Shown: positions 61,704 to 64,000 of the stretch, in pieces
Numbering within the stretch: position 1 is the first letter of the stretch
Layout of the letters: each line of letters opens with the position of its first letter
Origin: an uncultured Lachnospiraceae bacterium
Lineage (GTDB): Bacteria > Bacillota > Clostridia > Lachnospirales > Lachnospiraceae
Assembly (NCBI GenBank): GCA_902783375.1
Contig: CACZQN010000025.1
Coordinates: 1-64,000 of the forward strand
DNA: 64,000 nucleotides
Reading direction: 5' to 3'
Notes under the pieces: generated by a model
What the model saw: the letters and a program-made list of their open reading frames with translations, nothing else
Told to the model about the DNA's origin: nothing
Database searches by the model: none
Program-made: the position numbers and the translations under genes

Positions 61704-64000
61704 ATGCCACAAAGGACAGATATCCATAAGGTACTCATTATTGGCTCCGGGCCGATTGTCATCGGTCAGGCGTGTGAGTTTGACTATTCCGGGACGCAGG
61801 CGTGTAAGGCGTTAAAGAGTCTCGGTTATGAGATCGTTCTCGTAAATTCGAACCCGGCTACGATTATGACGGATCCGGGTACTGCTGACGTCACTTATAT
61901 TGAACCGTTGAATGTAGACCGGTTGACCCAGATTATTGCGAAAGAGCGTCCGGATGCCCTTCTCCCGAACCTCGGTGGTCAGTCCGGTCTTAATCTTTGC
62001 TCAGAACTCTACAAGGCCGGCGTTCTCGACCAGTACAACGTCCAGGTCATCGGCGTCCAGGTCGATGCGATCGAGCGCGGCGAGGACCGGATTGAGTTCA
62101 AGGAGACCATGGCAAGCCTTGGCATCGAGATGGCAAAGAGTGAGGTCGCTTACAGCGTCGAGGAAGCCCTTTCCATCGCAGACGGCCTTGGCTATCCGGT
62201 GGTTCTCCGCCCGGCTTACACCATGGGTGGTGCCGGCGGTGGTCTCGTCTATAATAAGGAAGAACTGAAGGTGGTCTGTGCAAGAGGCCTGCAGGCTTCC
62301 CTGGTGCACCAGGTCCTCGTTGAGGAGTGCGTGACCGGCTGGGAAGAGCTGGAGCTTGAGGTTGTCCGTGATAAGGACGGCCGGATGATCACCGTCTGCT
62401 TCATTGAAAATGTCGATCCGATGGGCGTGCATACCGGTGACTCCTTCTGTACCGCACCGATGCTGACCATTTCCAAAGATGTCCAGAAGAGACTGCAGGA
62501 GCAGGCTTACAAGATCGTCGACAAGATCGGCGTCATCGGCGGTACGAACGTACAGTTCGCACACAACCCGGTGGATGACCGGATCATCGTCATCGAGATC
62601 AACCCGAGAACTTCCCGTTCCTCGGCACTGGCTTCGAAGGCAACCGGTTTCCCGATCGCACTGGTCTCTGCAAAGCTTGCAACCGGCCTGACCCTGGCAG
62701 ATATTCCTTGTGGAAAATACGGCACCCTCGACAAGTATCATCCGGATGGCGACTACGTCGTAGTCAAGTTCGCCCGCTGGGCATTTGAAAAGTTCAAGGG
62801 CGTTGAAGATAAGCTCGGTACCCAGATGCGAGCAGTCGGTGAAGTCATGAGCATCGGCAAGACCTATAAGGAAGCTTTCCAGAAGGCCATCCGCTCCCTC
62901 GAGAAGGGCCGCTACGGCCTCGGCCATGTCGGAACTTTTGACCAGTGGACGAAGGATGCCCTGCTGACAGCCCTGAAGACACCGAACAGCGAGCGCCATT
63001 TCCAGATGTATGAAGCAATCCGGAAGGGTGCAACGGTCGAGGAGATCCATGAAGCAACACATGTGAAGCGCTACTTCATCGAGCAGATGAAGGAACTGGT
63101 GGAAGAGGAAGAAGCACTGGTCGCTGCTTTCAAGGGCCAGGTCCCGTCCGATGCAGCGCTGACACAGGCAAAGAAAGATGGTTTCTCCGACAAATATCTC
63201 TCCGAGATCCTCGGTGTTCCGGAGCAGGATATCCGCGAGAAGCGCGAGGCGCTGGGTGTTGTTGAGACCTGGGATGCAGTCCACGTCTCCGGCACAAAGG
63301 ATTCGTCCTATTTCTATTCGACCTACAATGCACCGGACAACAACCCGGTCAACCCGGAGACAAAGAAGATCATGATCCTCGGCGGCGGCCCGAACCGGAT
63401 CGGCCAGGGTATCGAGTTCGACTACTGCTCCGTCCATGCAGCACAGTCCCTGAAGAAGCTGGGCTTTGAGACGATCATCGTCAACTGCAACCCGGAGACG
63501 GTCTCCACAGACTATGATACTTCCGACAAGCTCTACTTCGAGCCGCTGACACTCGAAGATGTGCTGTCGATCTATAAGAAAGAGAAGCCGCTCGGCGTGA
63601 TCGCACAGTTCGGCGGCCAGACACCACTGAATCTCGCAGCTGACCTGGAGAAGAACGGCGTCAAGATCCTCGGTACCTCCCCGGCGGTCATCGACCTTGC
63701 TGAGGACCGTGACCAGTTCCGTATGGTCATGGATAAGCTCGGCATCCCGATGCCGGAATCCGGCATGGCAACGACCGTTGAAGAGGCCATCAAGATCGCA
63801 AATGGCATCGGCTATCCGGTCATGGTCCGTCCTTCCTACGTCCTCGGCGGACGTGGCATGGAAGTGGTCTACGATGATGACAGCATGGCAGACTACATGC
63901 GCGCTGCAGTCGGCGTGACACCGGACCGCCCGATCCTGATCGACCGTTTCCTGCATCATGCGATGGAGTGTGAGGCAGATGCGATCAGCGACGGAACGCA
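61704..64000 (+). CDS. carB: Carbamoyl-phosphate synthase large subunit, 3' part outside window
   Basis: Makes carbamoyl phosphate from glutamine-derived ammonia, bicarbonate and two ATP for arginine and pyrimidine synthesis. 765 complete codons are present. First synthetase half: KVLIIGSGPIVIGQACEFDYSG, RPAYTMGGAGGG, VIEINPRTSRSSALASKATG. Oligomerisation region follows, then second half: KIMILGGGPNRIGQGIEFDYC, VRPSYVLGGRGMEVVYDD. Start at 61704 follows AAAGGAG. No carA precedes it, so the small subunit is elsewhere or downstream. A ~310-base structured leader suggests regulated expression. Confidence 0.95.
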   Translation, partial: MPQRTDIHKVLIIGSGPIVIGQACEFDYSGTQACKALKSLGYEIVLVNSNPATIMTDPGTADVTYIEPLNVDRLTQIIAKERPDALLPNLGGQSGLNLCSELYKAGVLDQYNVQVIGVQVDAIERGEDRIEFKETMASLGIEMAKSEVAYSVEEALSIADGLGYPVVLRPAYTMGGAGGGLVYNKEELKVVCARGLQASLVHQVLVEECVTGWEELELEVVRDKDGRMITVCFIENVDPMGVHTGDSFCTAPMLTISKDVQKRLQEQAYKIVDKIGVIGGTNVQFAHNPVDDRIIVIEINPRTSRSSALASKATGFPIALVSAKLATGLTLADIPCGKYGTLDKYHPDGDYVVVKFARWAFEKFKGVEDKLGTQMRAVGEVMSIGKTYKEAFQKAIRSLEKGRYGLGHVGTFDQWTKDALLTALKTPNSERHFQMYEAIRKGATVEEIHEATHVKRYFIEQMKELVEEEEALVAAFKGQVPSDAALTQAKKDGFSDKYLSEILGVPEQDIREKREALGVVETWDAVHVSGTKDSSYFYSTYNAPDNNPVNPETKKIMILGGGPNRIGQGIEFDYCSVHAAQSLKKLGFETIIVNCNPETVSTDYDTSDKLYFEPLTLEDVLSIYKKEKPLGVIAQFGGQTPLNLAADLEKNGVKILGTSPAVIDLAEDRDQFRMVMDKLGIPMPESGMATTVEEAIKIANGIGYPVMVRPSYVLGGRGMEVVYDDDSMADYMRAAVGVTPDRPILIDRFLHHAMECEADAISDGT

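Noticed and set aside
62001-63959. Minus-strand 652-codon open frame
   Set aside because: Complement of carB, which is unmistakable on the plus strand.

Overview
The window looks like the chromosome of a plant-polysaccharide-degrading Clostridia member, probably Lachnospiraceae or a close relative. The reasons are strong GGAGG-type ribosome sites, TTGACA-N17-TATAAT promoters, a YesMN-type two-component system beside LplB/LplC-type sugar permeases, a rubredoxin-first rubrerythrin, and many cytoplasmic glycoside hydrolases without signal peptides. The genus cannot be fixed from sequence reading alone. No tRNA, rRNA, CRISPR array, transposase or prophage block was seen. About 46 genes are supported; the two end genes (pckA, carB) are cut by the window.

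Layout. 1-4.8 kb: pckA (partial), an orphan carbohydrate-binding protein, plsY, an anion-type permease behind a yybP-ykoY (manganese) riboswitch, and an ECF S-component. 5.0-17.9 kb: a GH78 rhamnosidase/YesM/YesN operon, a lipoprotein-permease-permease sugar ABC importer, an esterase and a GH140-like apiosidase. 18-25.5 kb: citrate synthase, an MFS transporter, GH30, GH51 arabinofuranosidase and a radical SAM protein. 25.6-31.7 kb: rubrerythrin, a small alpha-CTD-like protein, an ORF6N-domain protein, and a MarR regulator with a heterodimeric ABC exporter. 31.7-41.1 kb: GH27, a LacI regulator, GH43 with a binding module, a secreted Fn3 protein, an HTH-Uma2 protein and a cellulase-like hydrolase. 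41.2-49.1 kb: a BMP-type ABC importer and a GH106-like hydrolase separated by a strongly folded intergenic RNA. 49.1-58.3 kb: a toxin-antitoxin pair, a Dabb protein, a CbxX-type AAA ATPase, a YczE-type membrane protein, an L-fucose/L-arabinose isomerase relative, an acetyltransferase-methyltransferase fusion and a short MetH. 58.3-64 kb: two tandem secreted paralogues, a hairpin-rich intergenic region and carB.

The enzymes (rhamnosidases, apiosidase-like, arabinofuranosidase, GH43, GH27, GH30, esterase and a sugar isomerase) fit intracellular trimming of imported pectin or arabinogalactan oligosaccharides. They lie in several independently regulated islands (YesMN, LacI) instead of one operon. 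The most unusual material is non-coding: the manganese riboswitch on an anion-type permease, the multibranched RNA at 46195-46343, the carB leader with two competing 17-nt repeats, a four-copy 39-bp hairpin repeat, and two imperfect tandem arrays with a period near 63 bp.
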